In this document: in pieces, positions 9,171 through 18,042 of the stretch
Layout of the letters: every line of letters begins with the position of its first letter
Position numbering within the stretch: position 1 is the first letter of the stretch
Translations under genes and position numbers: made by a program
The notes under the pieces: model-generated
Seen by the model: only the letters and a program-made list of their open reading frames with translations
The model's database searches: none
Told to the model about the DNA's origin: nothing
Assembly (NCBI RefSeq): GCF_008065375.1
Contig: NZ_VJYI01000001.1
Span: forward strand, 620,001-684,000
Origin: Nonomuraea sp. SYSU D8015
GTDB taxonomy: Bacteria; Actinomycetota; Actinomycetes; Streptosporangiales; Streptosporangiaceae
Reading direction: 5' to 3'
DNA: 64,000 bases

Positions 9171-9199
9171 AAGGCCCGGGAGAACGACTCCCGGGCCTT
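9171..9199 (-). terminator. Intrinsic terminator-like hairpin
   Basis: Perfect 12-bp arms AAGGCCCGGGAG and CTCCCGGGCCTT with a 5-base loop, just after the stop of the secreted Ig-like protein gene. On the plus strand it is followed by GCGGTTTT, so it may work in both directions. Confidence 0.75.
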
Positions 9200-9220
9200 G
9201 CGGTTTTCACTTCATGGCGT

Positions 9221-10582
9221 TCAGCGCTTCACGCGGACATAGTCCTTGCGGCTGCTGGAGCCGTAGGTGTCCTCGTCGCCCTTGAACACGAACCGCCAAT
9301 GCCCGGAGTTCCAGGCCTTGACCTTGGTGTACAGCCGTCCGCTGTCGCCGGACCAGAACGACTTGACGTACTGCCACTTCTTCGACCCCACCGGCTTGAA
9401 GAACAGCGCCACCTTGCCGGAATAGCCCTCCCAGGTCCCCTCGTCGTCGGCCTGCAGCTTGCCCGTGAACTTCAGGAACCTGCCGCGCTTGATCGGCTCG
9501 GGGTAGGCGTTGAACTTGATCAGCCGCGTGTCCGCCTTCTCCGGCGGGGGCGGCGGGGCGGGCTCGTTCACCTTGACCCAGTCGGCGTCGCTGACCGAGC
9601 CGTTGACGCCGCGGTCGCCCGCGTACTCGGCGCGCCACCAGCCGGAGGCGACCGCCTCGGCGGAGGCCCAGAAGCGGCCGTGGCGGCCGGTCTCGGCGCT
9701 GGTGACGTACTCCCACCGGCCCGAGCCGGCTGCCTTGAAGAAGATCCCCACGCGCTCGCCGGCCACGCCGCCGCGGCCGTCGATCACCAGGGCGCCGGTG
9801 AAGGTGAGCTTGTCGCCCTTGTCCACGGGGTCGGGGCGGGCGCCGAAGCCGACGATCCGGCTGTCGAGCTTCCCGCGCTTGACGATGACCAGCTCGCCGT
9901 CGCTGACGGAGCCCTTGGCGGCGGCCGTGGCCGCGAACTCCGCCCGCCACCATCCGGTCACGTGGGGGCGCACGGTGGCGGCGAACCAGCCGCTGCCGCC
10001 GGTCGTCACCTTGGCGACCTCGCGGTAGGCGCCGGAGCCGCGCTCGCGGAAGGCGATCGAGACGGTCTGCCCAGCGTACCCCTTGCCGTCGGCGAGGAGC
10101 CGTCCCGAGACCCGGACCGGATCGCCCTTGTCGATCACGTTCGGCCGGGCGTCGAAGCGGACGACGGCGGTGTCGAGCTTCTTGACGACGTCGAACGTGC
10201 CGTTCGCCGACTTGTCGCCGCCGCTGCCGTGGGCGATGGCTAGCCAGCTCCATTTACCGACATCTGTGGACTTGAACTCTTTTGTCCCGGTCCATTTCGT
10301 CCAGCTGCCGAAGGTCCCGCCCTTGGTGATCGTGATCGGGGTGTGAACACTCACGTCGCCCGGGGCCTTGAGCTGGAATTCGGCCGTGTCCGCGTTCTTG
10401 GTGAAGAAGCTGAACGTGGCGGTGGCCGGGCCGTTGGTGACATCGATCGGGCTGGGACTGATGGTGACCCGAGCGATCTCAGGTGCTGGAGGTGCCGCCG
10501 TCGCGGCGGACGGAGCGAGGGCTACCAGGGCCCCCGCGCCGACCATGACGGCGAGGGCGGCGACACGGATGCGTTGTAACAT
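9221..10582 (-). CDS. Secreted protein with tandem Ig-like domains
   Basis: 453 residues. Signal peptide (VAALAVMVGAGALVALAPSAATA, cleavage near residue 31), then an N-terminal beta domain and three repeats of about 100 residues, each opening with a D-x-R-x-x-x-F-x-A-x-P-x-x-x-x-K-G segment (VRFDARPNVIDKGD, VGFGARPDPVDKGD, IKFNAYPEPIKRG) and ending with G-x-W-R-x-x-F/Y. A proline stretch separates repeats two and three. No enzymatic motif; likely a cell-surface or exported structural protein. ATG at 10582 follows AAAGGA. Confidence 0.75.
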   Translation of the reverse strand: MLQRIRVAALAVMVGAGALVALAPSAATAAPPAPEIARVTISPSPIDVTNGPATATFSFFTKNADTAEFQLKAPGDVSVHTPITITKGGTFGSWTKWTGTKEFKSTDVGKWSWLAIAHGSGGDKSANGTFDVVKKLDTAVVRFDARPNVIDKGDPVRVSGRLLADGKGYAGQTVSIAFRERGSGAYREVAKVTTGGSGWFAATVRPHVTGWWRAEFAATAAAKGSVSDGELVIVKRGKLDSRIVGFGARPDPVDKGDKLTFTGALVIDGRGGVAGERVGIFFKAAGSGRWEYVTSAETGRHGRFWASAEAVASGWWRAEYAGDRGVNGSVSDADWVKVNEPAPPPPPEKADTRLIKFNAYPEPIKRGRFLKFTGKLQADDEGTWEGYSGKVALFFKPVGSKKWQYVKSFWSGDSGRLYTKVKAWNSGHWRFVFKGDEDTYGSSSRKDYVRVKR

Positions 10583-10779
10583 GCGGGTTCCTTTCTGGAT
10601 ACCCAACGGTTCAACGCGGCATTGAGGGTGCCACGTGTGTCTATTCAGTAGACGTGCATGTGGCCGGGGAAGTTGCGGATTCTGACAAACCGTAATAGAT
10701 CAGCGTCAATGAGAGCGGTCCACAATATGTAACCGGTGTCCAGCAGACGGCGAGCCCGATCAAAGACATAATCGGTGGT

Positions 10780-12999
10780 GTGGCGCGCGACACTGTTGAG
10801 ACTCATTTCACCGAAGCGGTTGCTGCGCTGAAGGCGGGCCCCGCGCGAGATCCCGGCCGGCCGGTCCGCGAGGGCACGACGCTGACCGGCGACCAGTGCA
10901 GGACCCTCTTCCGGCGCCAGCTCGACAGCAGGCTGCTCGACATCGCGGCCCGCTGGCTGCGCGAGCAGAACGAGGGCTACTACACGATCGGCTCGGCCGG
11001 CCACGAGGGCAACGCGGCCGTCGCCGCCGCGCTGCGGCCCGGCGATCCCGCGCTGCTCCACTATCGTTCAGGTGCGTTTTACCTCACCCGGTCGGAGCAG
11101 GCGGGGCGGTTGCCCGAGCAGGGCATCAGAGACGTGCTGATGGGCCTGACGGCGGCGGCCGACGAGCCCATCGCGGGCGGCAGGCACAAGGTGTTCGGCC
11201 ATCCGGAGCTGGCCGTCATCCCGCAGACCTCCACGATCGCCAGCCACCTGCCCCGGGCGGTGGGGGTGGCCTTCGCCATCGAGCGGGCCGGGGCGCTCGG
11301 GACGCGTTCGCAGTGGGCGGAGGACGCGATCGCGGTGTGCAGCTTCGGCGACGCCTCGATCAACCACGCGAGCGCGCTGTCCGGCTTCAACACCGCCTCC
11401 TACGCGACCTACCAGGGTCAGCCCCTGCCGCTGTTGTTCGTGTGCGAGGACAACGGCCTCGGCATCAGCGTCCGCACGCCCAAGGGCTGGGTGGAGGCGG
11501 CCGCGCGGCGCCCGGGCATCGAATACTTCGCCGCCGACGGGTGCGACCTCGCCGACGTCTACGACGTCGCCGTACGCGCCGTCGAGCACGTACGCAGCCG
11601 CCGCTCCCCGGCGTTCCTGCACCTGTCCACCGTGCGGCTGATGGGCCACGCGGGCTCCGACGCCGAGGTGGCCTACCGCACCCAGCGCGAGATCCGCGCC
11701 GACCTCGAGCGCGACCCGCTGCTGCGCACGGCGGCCATGCTGGTCGAGGCGGGGCTGGAGACGCCGGAAGAGCTGCTCAAATGGTACGAGTCCACGCGCG
11801 AGCACGTGTTGCGCCTCGCGCTGGAGACCACCCGCAGCCCGCGGCTCGGCTCCGCCAAGGAGATCATGGAGCCGATCGCGCCGCGCCGGCCCGACCTGAT
11901 CGCCCGGATCAGCCCGATGGCGGCGTCCGGAACGGCCAGGGAGAAGGCGTTCGCCGGGTCGCTGCCGGAGAACGACAAGCCGATGACGCTCTCACTGGCG
12001 ATCAACCGCACGCTGGCCGACGCGCTCACCGTCTATCCCGAGATGATGGTGTTCGGCGAGGACGTCGCCAAGAAGGGCGGCGTGTACGGGGTGACCAGGG
12101 GGCTGCAGAAGCGGTTCGGCGCCAGCCGGGTGTTCGACACGCTGCTGGACGAGCAGGCCATCCTGGGGCTGGCGCTCGGCTCCGGGGTGTCGGGGCTGCT
12201 GCCGGTGCCGGAGATCCAATACCTGGCCTACCTCCACAACGCGCTCGACCAGATCCGCGGCGAGGGCGCCACACTGTCGTTCTTCTCGCGCGGCCAATAC
12301 CTCAACCCGATGGTGGTGCGGGTGGCCGGCTACGCCTACCAGAAGGGATTCGGCGGCCACTTCCACAACGACAACGCGGTGGCGGCGCTGCGCGACATCC
12401 CCGGGCTGGTCATCGCCTCGCCGGCGCGGCCCGACGACGCCGCCGCGATGCTGCGCACGTGCCTGGCGGCGGCCCGGACATGCGGGTCGGTGTGCGTGTT
12501 CCTGGAGCCGATCGCGCTCTACCACACGCGCGACCTGTTCGACGAGGGAGACGGGGGCTGGCTGGCGCCGTACGCGCCGCCCGCGCGCTGGGCGGAGACC
12601 CACGTGCCGATCGGCCGGGCGCGCTCCTACGGCGACGGGCGCGACCTGATGATCGTGACGTTCGGCAACGGGCTGCGGATGAGCCTGCGGGCCGCGGTGC
12701 GGCTGACCCAGGAGGGGTACGGCTGCCGCGTCCTCGACCTGCGCTGGCTGGCGCCGCTGCCGGTGGACGACCTGCTGCGGGCGGCCGAGCTGACCGGCAA
12801 GGTGCTGATCGCCGACGAGACCCGGCACACCGGGAGCGTGTCCGAGGGAATCATCGCCGAGCTGGCCGACGCCGGATACACCGGCACCGTGGCCCGGGTG
12901 ACCTCGGCCGACAGCTTCGTCCCGCTGGGTGCGGCGGCCGATCACGTGCTGCTGACGGAGGAGGAGATCGAGCAGGCGGCACGCAAGCTGCTGGGCTGA
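10780..12999 (+). CDS. Fused E1 alpha-beta thiamine-diphosphate dehydrogenase
   Basis: 739-residue fusion of the two E1 subunits of a 2-oxo acid dehydrogenase complex. The N-terminal half is E1-alpha-like with the ThDP motif GDASINHASALSGFN followed by EDNGLGIS. The C-terminal half (from about residue 400) is E1-beta-like: NRTLADALTVYP, GEDVAKKGGVYGVT, FDTLLDEQAILGLALG, and a transketolase C-terminal domain. Branched-chain 2-oxo acid substrate is the usual assignment for such fusions but is not proven here. GTG start; no lipoyl E2 gene is nearby. Confidence 0.82.
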   Translation: MARDTVETHFTEAVAALKAGPARDPGRPVREGTTLTGDQCRTLFRRQLDSRLLDIAARWLREQNEGYYTIGSAGHEGNAAVAAALRPGDPALLHYRSGAFYLTRSEQAGRLPEQGIRDVLMGLTAAADEPIAGGRHKVFGHPELAVIPQTSTIASHLPRAVGVAFAIERAGALGTRSQWAEDAIAVCSFGDASINHASALSGFNTASYATYQGQPLPLLFVCEDNGLGISVRTPKGWVEAAARRPGIEYFAADGCDLADVYDVAVRAVEHVRSRRSPAFLHLSTVRLMGHAGSDAEVAYRTQREIRADLERDPLLRTAAMLVEAGLETPEELLKWYESTREHVLRLALETTRSPRLGSAKEIMEPIAPRRPDLIARISPMAASGTAREKAFAGSLPENDKPMTLSLAINRTLADALTVYPEMMVFGEDVAKKGGVYGVTRGLQKRFGASRVFDTLLDEQAILGLALGSGVSGLLPVPEIQYLAYLHNALDQIRGEGATLSFFSRGQYLNPMVVRVAGYAYQKGFGGHFHNDNAVAALRDIPGLVIASPARPDDAAAMLRTCLAAARTCGSVCVFLEPIALYHTRDLFDEGDGGWLAPYAPPARWAETHVPIGRARSYGDGRDLMIVTFGNGLRMSLRAAVRLTQEGYGCRVLDLRWLAPLPVDDLLRAAELTGKVLIADETRHTGSVSEGIIAELADAGYTGTVARVTSADSFVPLGAAADHVLLTEEEIEQAARKLLG

Positions 13000-13064
13000 G
13001 CCGGCGGCGCGTGCCAACGGGCCATGACTTTGTCGGCGGATGACGGCTCGTCGGCGGGCGACGG

Positions 13065-15107
13065 CTATTGGCGGGCCACGGCGCCCCTGATGCAGGTCGG
13101 CTTGGACCAGGCGACCGTGGAGCGCTCCGAGATGCGCAGTGGCACGCCCACCACGAAGCAGTAGCCGGTGTCCGGGTCCAGGCCGGCGACGCGGGTCGAG
13201 GTGGTGCCCTGACCCAGGGCGGTGATGGGCTGCTCGCCTTTGTCCACCGGGGAGCGCTGCAGGACCACCGGATAGCGGCGGGCGGCGGCGGGGAGCGCCC
13301 AGCGCAGCTCCACCAGGGCGCCCTGGTCGGCGATCACCTTGACGTTCCTGGGGGCGAGGGCTGCTATGTCCTGCCGGTCGATCGCGGCGGTTTCCTGCGG
13401 TTGCTGCGTCTGGCTGGTCTGGCGGGCCGGGTCGCTGCTCTGGGGCGCCTCGGTCTGCTGGAGCGACAGGTACACGGCCGCCGCCGTGCCACCGGTGGCC
13501 ACCACGGCCACGGCACCCCCGATCAGGAGCCCCCGCGCCAGCCGTCCCTTGCCGGTCGACGCCGCGCCGTCGACGGGCGGGACCGTCGCGGCCGATTGCA
13601 CCGAAGGAACGGGCGGAGTCTGCCACAGCGACGCGGGCGCCCCCGCCTGGTGGCCACCGTGCGAGCCCGCGGGATACCCGCCGTGCTGCCCGCCAGGAAT
13701 GGCCACCGGGACTCCGAGCTGCGGGGAGGGTGTGCCGCCGGACGTCAGCCCTGTCCTGTGCGCCCCGGGCATGGAGGGCGCGTTCGGGTCCCTCGAAGAC
13801 CCGCTGCCGGCCCCCTGGCCCACGCCCGTGGCGGCGCCCGGCTGCGCTTCCGGTGCGAAGGGGGAGATCTGAGGGGCCGCGGACGGATGCCGGCCAGTGG
13901 ACGACGGCCGGCCGTCCCCGGGCGACAGGTGGTCGCCGCCGGAGGGAAGGTACCCGCCCGTGCGGGCCGGATGATCATCCGCGCCGTCCGTGGCGGGGAA
14001 GTGGTGACCGGTGGAAGGGAGGGAGCCGCCCGTGGCGGGCAGGTGGTGGCCGGTGGCGGGGATAGCGCTGCCCGTGGCGGGGAGAGGGCTGCCGGTCGAT
14101 GGGAAAGGGCCGCTCGTAGGGGGCAGGTGGTGGCCGGTGGACGGCAAAGGGCCGCCTGCGGGCGGGAACGGGGCGTCGGCGGGCGGGAGCGACGAGTCCG
14201 GGGCGTCGGGGCGGGGCCGGGGGACCGTGGACGTCGTCGGCCCGGGACCGGGATCCTGACCCACCAGGTCTGTCACCGGCAGGCCCAGCTCCGCCTGCAC
14301 CGCCTGCAGATGCCGGGCGAACTCCCGCGCGGACCCGTACCGCTGCTCCGGCTGCTTGGCCATGGCCCGCAGGACCGTCTCGAAGACCACCGGCGGCACG
14401 TCGGAGCGGTTGATGGGCGGCGGCTCGACACTGAGCACCCGGTACATCAGCGGCGCGATCGACGGATCCGTCGGGTTGTGGAAGGCGGGCTGCCCGGCCA
14501 GCAGGTGGTAGAGGGTCGAGCCGAGCGAGTAGATGTCGGTGGAGGCGCTGTGCGGGGCGCCGGTGAGCACCTCGGGCGCGGCGTGCAGCGGGGTGAACGC
14601 CTGCGAGGTGGCCGAGATCTCCGACGAGTCGACGACCCTGGCCACGCCGAAGTCGGCGATCGCGAGCTCGCCGTACCGGGAGATGAGGATGTTCTGCGGC
14701 TTGATGTCGCCGTGCAGGACCCCGGCCTCGTGTACGGCGGCCAGCGCCCCCGCCAGCTTCACCCCGGCCCTGAGCACGTCGGGCACCGGCAGCGGCCCCT
14801 CCTTGCGGATCTTGTCGCGCAGGGAGCCGTTCTCGAAGAAGTCCATCGCGATGTACGGCTTGCCGGAGCGCGTCACGCCGGTGTCGAAGACGGTGACCAC
14901 GTTCGGGTGGCCGGTGAGGCGGCCCGTGAGCTGCAGCTCGCGCTGGAACCTGCGCATGGTGCGCTGGTCGACCCGGTCGACGGACAGCACCTTCAGCGCC
15001 ACGACCCGGTCGAGGCGCTCCTGGTAGGCGCGGTACACGACGGCGAACCCGCCCTGGCCCGCCTGATCGAGTACCCGGTAGCCGGGTGCGTCCTCGACTG
15101 GCAGCAC
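13065..15107 (-). CDS. Membrane Ser/Thr protein kinase (HGD type)
   Basis: 680 residues. Kinase domain at 1-270: GQGGFAVVY loop, K39, catalytic HGDIKPQN (residues 132-139, HGD in place of HRD), DFG at 152-154. Residues about 285-520 are a Pro/Ser/Gly-rich linker containing a run of LP-[SA]-TG-like heptads. A single membrane helix lies near 525-547, followed by an extracellular domain of fibronectin-III-like character. This is the usual layout of actinobacterial sensor kinases with an outward C-terminus. ATG at 15107 follows GGGGGA. Confidence 0.88.
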   Translation of the reverse strand: MLPVEDAPGYRVLDQAGQGGFAVVYRAYQERLDRVVALKVLSVDRVDQRTMRRFQRELQLTGRLTGHPNVVTVFDTGVTRSGKPYIAMDFFENGSLRDKIRKEGPLPVPDVLRAGVKLAGALAAVHEAGVLHGDIKPQNILISRYGELAIADFGVARVVDSSEISATSQAFTPLHAAPEVLTGAPHSASTDIYSLGSTLYHLLAGQPAFHNPTDPSIAPLMYRVLSVEPPPINRSDVPPVVFETVLRAMAKQPEQRYGSAREFARHLQAVQAELGLPVTDLVGQDPGPGPTTSTVPRPRPDAPDSSLPPADAPFPPAGGPLPSTGHHLPPTSGPFPSTGSPLPATGSAIPATGHHLPATGGSLPSTGHHFPATDGADDHPARTGGYLPSGGDHLSPGDGRPSSTGRHPSAAPQISPFAPEAQPGAATGVGQGAGSGSSRDPNAPSMPGAHRTGLTSGGTPSPQLGVPVAIPGGQHGGYPAGSHGGHQAGAPASLWQTPPVPSVQSAATVPPVDGAASTGKGRLARGLLIGGAVAVVATGGTAAAVYLSLQQTEAPQSSDPARQTSQTQQPQETAAIDRQDIAALAPRNVKVIADQGALVELRWALPAAARRYPVVLQRSPVDKGEQPITALGQGTTSTRVAGLDPDTGYCFVVGVPLRISERSTVAWSKPTCIRGAVARQ
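13985..14175 (-). repeat. 21-bp degenerate tandem repeat encoding LPxTG-like heptads
   Basis: The kinase linker repeats units such as LPSTGHH, LPATGSA and LPATGGS about eight times. The DNA repeat is imperfect with a period of roughly 21 bases. Although the peptide resembles sortase signals, it lies between an intracellular kinase domain and the membrane helix, so a sortase role is unlikely. Confidence 0.7.
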
Positions 15108-15167
15108 AACACTCCCCCCTGCCCGTGTTGCGGAGCTTGCAGGCGAGTTTAGTGCGAAAAAGCGTGA

Positions 15168-15866
15168 CTAGAGCGGGTTCATGAGGTACCCGCCGAACAC
15201 CGCGGACGTGACGGACACCAGGAAGAAGAAGAACACGTAGAAGCCGCCGGGCAGGAACGTCAGCCGCGCCAGCTGGTCGGCGTCGGAGTCTCTGGCCTGC
15301 CGCCGGCGCCGCTTCTGCTGTAACTCGATGATCGGCCGGATCCCGCCGAACAGCAGGAACCAGACCGCCACCAGGGCGACGACCTGCTGGACCTCGGCGG
15401 GCGCGTACATGATCAGCGCGAAGACGGCACCGCCCGTCGCCAGCAGGATCAGCGCGCCGTACAGGTTGCGGATCAGCAGCAGCATGCAGACCAGGAACAG
15501 CAGCACGGTCCAGATCAGCAGCGTGATGCGCCCCTGCTCGGTGAGCCACGCGGCGGCCAGCCCGAGCAGCGGCGGCGCCAGGTAGCCGGCCATGGCGGTC
15601 AGCACCATGCCGGGCCCGGTGGGCCGGCCCCTGGTCAGCGTCACGCCCGAGGTGTCGGAGTGCAGGCGGATGCCTTCGAGCTTGCGCCGGGTGACCAGCG
15701 CCATCAGCGCGTGGCCGCCCTCATGGGCGATCGTGATCAGGCCTCTGGACAGCTGCCAGGGCATGCGGAAGCCGACGATCACGAGCGCGGCGAGAGCCGA
15801 GACCGCCACGACCCAGGGGTCGGGGTCAGGCTGAACCTTGATCAGGTGGGCCCAGAGCTTGTCCAT
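15168..15866 (-). CDS. M50-like membrane zinc metallopeptidase
   Basis: 232-residue multi-spanning protein with HEGGH at residues 48-52 in the first hydrophobic block, the HExxH zinc site of site-2-protease-like M50 enzymes, and a later LLIRNLYGAL segment where the third ligand is expected. Five to six membrane helices. The family is widespread in actinobacteria as M50 family metallopeptidase; the substrate is unknown. It sits directly upstream of the kinase gene on the same strand, with 60 bases between. Confidence 0.78.
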   Translation of the reverse strand: MDKLWAHLIKVQPDPDPWVVAVSALAALVIVGFRMPWQLSRGLITIAHEGGHALMALVTRRKLEGIRLHSDTSGVTLTRGRPTGPGMVLTAMAGYLAPPLLGLAAAWLTEQGRITLLIWTVLLFLVCMLLLIRNLYGALILLATGGAVFALIMYAPAEVQQVVALVAVWFLLFGGIRPIIELQQKRRRRQARDSDADQLARLTFLPGGFYVFFFFLVSVTSAVFGGYLMNPL

Positions 15867-15919
15867 CGAGGAGAAACCCTATCCGGTCGATCTGCTCGAC
15901 GGCGTAAGTCCGTACGTCC

Positions 15920-16255
15920 TCACTCCGCCCGCCGGAACTCCGCGATCCCCACGCCCAGCAGCACGGCGCCCAGCGCCGCCACGACCCCCAGCTCCAGCAG
16001 CACCGGCACCTGGAAGCCGAACCACTGAACCCCGGGGTTCAGCATGGCGTCGACCTGCGGCGGCACGTCCAGATGGGAGAACACCGCCTGCCGCATCGGA
16101 TCCACCGCGTACGTCATCGGATTGACCACCGTGAGCACGTGCAGCCACGACGGCAGGTTGGCCAGCGGGAACATCGCCCCGGACAGGAACATCATCGGCA
16201 TGATCGCCATCTGCATCAGCCCGAAGAACGTCTGCATGTTGAGTGTCCGTTTTGA
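15920..16255 (-). pseudogene. ABC-2 type transporter permease, C-terminal fragment cut by prophage
   Basis: About 105 residues (MQTFFGLMQMAIMPMMF...FPLANLP...NPMTYAVD...) match the C-terminal half of ABC-2/DrrB-type drug-efflux permeases, with the typical FLSGAMFP motif and last membrane helix. Reading upstream on the minus strand, family similarity stops at about 16,240 and sequence of different character begins. The missing N-terminal half should lie at the far end of the prophage, outside the window. The small frame starting with Met at 16237 is probably not a functional protein. Confidence 0.75.
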
Positions 16256-16300
16256 CCCACATTGCGCTGACCTCGGACGACCCGCAGAATCCCCAGCTCA
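16225..16300. other. Probable left attachment junction (attL)
   Basis: Position where the chromosomal permease gene loses its reading frame and phage-like sequence begins. The exact core cannot be set without the right end; the crossover should be a short identity shared between this interval and the distal junction. Confidence 0.55.
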
Positions 16301-16369
16301 GCCCCGATTTTGAGGGTTTTTGATCTTAGTCGTTGATGGCCGCTGGGATCACCCCTTGTATCGCCTTCT

Positions 16370-16440
16370 CATGGCCCGGTCATGGTCCGGCATGGTCCCG
16401 GACCCACGGATACTCATGGTCCCGCATGGTCCCGGCCCAT
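16370..16440 (+). repeat. CATGGTCC direct repeats, candidate integrase arm sites
   Basis: Five direct copies of CATGG(T/C)CC(C)G begin at 16370, 16381, 16391, 16415 and 16425, closed by an inverted CATGGG at the end. They sit 110-200 bases inside the probable attL and about 3.2 kb from the integrase gene. Clustered short repeats beside an attachment core are what arm-type integrase binding sites look like; binding is an inference. Confidence 0.5.
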
Positions 16441-16474
16441 GAAAATTGTCCCAGGTCGGGGTAGGGTGGGACCC

Positions 16475-16490
16475 GTCTACCAAACAGTGA
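16475..16490 (+). promoter_or_regulatory. Diverged copy of the 16-bp phage motif
   Basis: GTCTACCAAACAGTGA matches the family consensus GTYTMYCWAACCGGGA at 14 of 16 positions. It precedes a hairpin (AGCCCCGGCC/GGTCCGGGGCT, 16490-16520) and the first rightward phage gene, and points along transcription. Confidence 0.55.
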
Positions 16491-16548
16491 AGCCCCGGCC
16501 TGATGGGCAGGTCCGGGGCTTCTCCGACACCAGGAGGGCTTAGCTCCC

Positions 16549-17391
16549 GTGTCCCACGTTGACGATACCGAGGACGAGACCACCAGCCGCACCTATTACT
16601 TGATCCGGATCGGCATCATGGTCTCCACCATCTGCGCCGCCGGACTCTCCCTCGGAGACCAGAGCCAGCTCGCGGTGAAGGTCATGGGCTGGACCGGCTG
16701 GGGCGGCTTGCAGCCATACCTTCTTCCCGGCTCGGTGATCGCCCTGGAAGCCGTGTGCCTGATCATCTACAACGTCGTTCGTGACCACCGACGCAAGACG
16801 TTGATCTTCCGCTGGTCCATCCTGGCGACCTTCGTCTCCGCGAGCCTCAACATCATCTGGTCCAGGATCCACAACGGGTACGACTCTCCGGCCGAGTGGC
16901 TCGTGTGGTACATCGCCATGGTTCCCAACGCGATGCTTCTCGCTTCTCTGAAGGTCGGTACCTACCTCACGCCGCCCAGGAAGAAGAAGCCGCTTCCCGT
17001 CCCGCCGAATTCCGGGCCAGAGGATGAGAAGCAGCCGGTTCCCAAGCCGCCGGAGGACAAGAAGCCGGAGGAGAAGCCGGAGGAACTTCCTGCCCCGCCT
17101 CCTGAGAAGCCGGTACTTCCCAAGCCTCCTGTCCTCGTCCCGCTTCCCGCGTTCGGGAAGGAGGAGGAACTTCCTCGGAAGACGGTTCTCATCTGCCTCC
17201 AGGAGATCACCGAGCGGAAGTCAGCCAACCCGGAAGACGATCTGGCGGAGCTGTCTGGCGGCTTCCTGGAGAGGACCTACGGCCGGATCGGCAGGCGCGG
17301 CTGGACCAACGCCAAGAAGGAGGCGCTCCAGTTGTGGGAGAAGGATCCGGACAAGTGGCGGCAGCTTCTCAAGACGCGCGTGAGCGCCTGA
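16549..17391 (+). CDS. Four-helix membrane protein with charged C-terminal domain
   Basis: 280 residues from a GTG preceded by AGGAGG. Four membrane helices (about 16-36, 53-77, 84-104 and 118-138), then a Pro/Lys/Glu linker (about 143-215, repeated PPE-KKP-EEK units) and a basic C-terminal domain of about 65 residues. Similar DUF2637/Spd-like membrane proteins occur in actinobacterial phages and integrative elements. Function unknown; C-terminal DNA binding is possible but not shown. Confidence 0.6.
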   Translation: MSHVDDTEDETTSRTYYLIRIGIMVSTICAAGLSLGDQSQLAVKVMGWTGWGGLQPYLLPGSVIALEAVCLIIYNVVRDHRRKTLIFRWSILATFVSASLNIIWSRIHNGYDSPAEWLVWYIAMVPNAMLLASLKVGTYLTPPRKKKPLPVPPNSGPEDEKQPVPKPPEDKKPEEKPEELPAPPPEKPVLPKPPVLVPLPAFGKEEELPRKTVLICLQEITERKSANPEDDLAELSGGFLERTYGRIGRRGWTNAKKEALQLWEKDPDKWRQLLKTRVSA

Positions 17392-17399
17392 CGGCATAG

Positions 17400-17439
17400 C
17401 GAAGGCCCCCAGCTCCAGATCGGGAGTTGGGGGCCTTCG
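17400..17439. terminator. Strong bidirectional terminator
   Basis: CGAAGGCCCCCAGCTCC pairs with GGGAGTTGGGGGCCTTCG across a 5-base loop. It lies between the convergent membrane-protein gene and the MazG-like gene. Confidence 0.85.
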
Positions 17440-17453
17440 CGTTGGTCTGAAGT

Positions 17454-18041
17454 CTATGCGGCGAGAAGTGACAGCAGGTCTGGCGGCGTCCACGTCGGCG
17501 GCTTGAGGATCTTACCGTCCTCGCGCTTGTGGATCTTGCCGTCGGGCCACACCTTAGCGAGGTTGGCCGCGTGGACGGTGCGGATGGCCGCGTCCAGCGG
17601 GAAGCTGTGGACGAAGGCGGCACGGTTGACCGCGCGGTCGAGCAGATCGAGCGCGGCTGCCAGCTTCCGGCGCATACGCGCTTCGTCTTCGCCTCCGGCC
17701 GCCGTACCTTCGAGGTAGGCGAAGATGTCCAGGACGAGATCGTTAGCCTCGGCCATATCTGCGTCGTAGCTGAGTACGAGCTGCGCGGGCTCCAGCTCCA
17801 GCGCGTGGCGTGCGTAGGCGGTGACGTAGCGGACGTCGGCCAGCTCGCCCAGGAGGGCGGCATGTGTAGAGAGGACGTCCGGCCTGTATTCGTCGGCGGC
17901 CTGACGGACCTCTTCGACTTCCTCGGCGATGAGGTTCCGGCAGCGGGCGAGCAGGTCGTTGCGGGTCTGAGGGGTGACCCGCTGGATGGAGTAGGTGTCG
18001 AAGAACTCGGCGATAAGCTTCAGAATTTCGGGGGTTTGCAA
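17454..18041 (-). CDS. MazG-like nucleotide pyrophosphohydrolase
   Basis: 195 residues. N-terminal helices carry EEVEEVRQAADEY and ELADVRYVTAYA, the paired acidic motifs of all-alpha NTP pyrophosphatases. The C-terminus has HAANLAKVWPDGK...DGKILKPPTW, the segment found in phage MazG-like/HisE-type proteins. Predicted to hydrolyse (d)NTPs or related alarmones. TTG start at 18041 lies one base after the stop of the upstream gene and follows GAGGAAAAG, so the pair is coupled. Confidence 0.68.
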   Translation of the reverse strand: MQTPEILKLIAEFFDTYSIQRVTPQTRNDLLARCRNLIAEEVEEVRQAADEYRPDVLSTHAALLGELADVRYVTAYARHALELEPAQLVLSYDADMAEANDLVLDIFAYLEGTAAGGEDEARMRRKLAAALDLLDRAVNRAAFVHSFPLDAAIRTVHAANLAKVWPDGKIHKREDGKILKPPTWTPPDLLSLLAA

Positions 18042-18042
18042 A

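Noticed and set aside
10645-11061. Minus-strand frame upstream of the E1 fusion gene
   Set aside because: Overlaps the real E1 gene start, low-complexity composition, no ribosome binding site.
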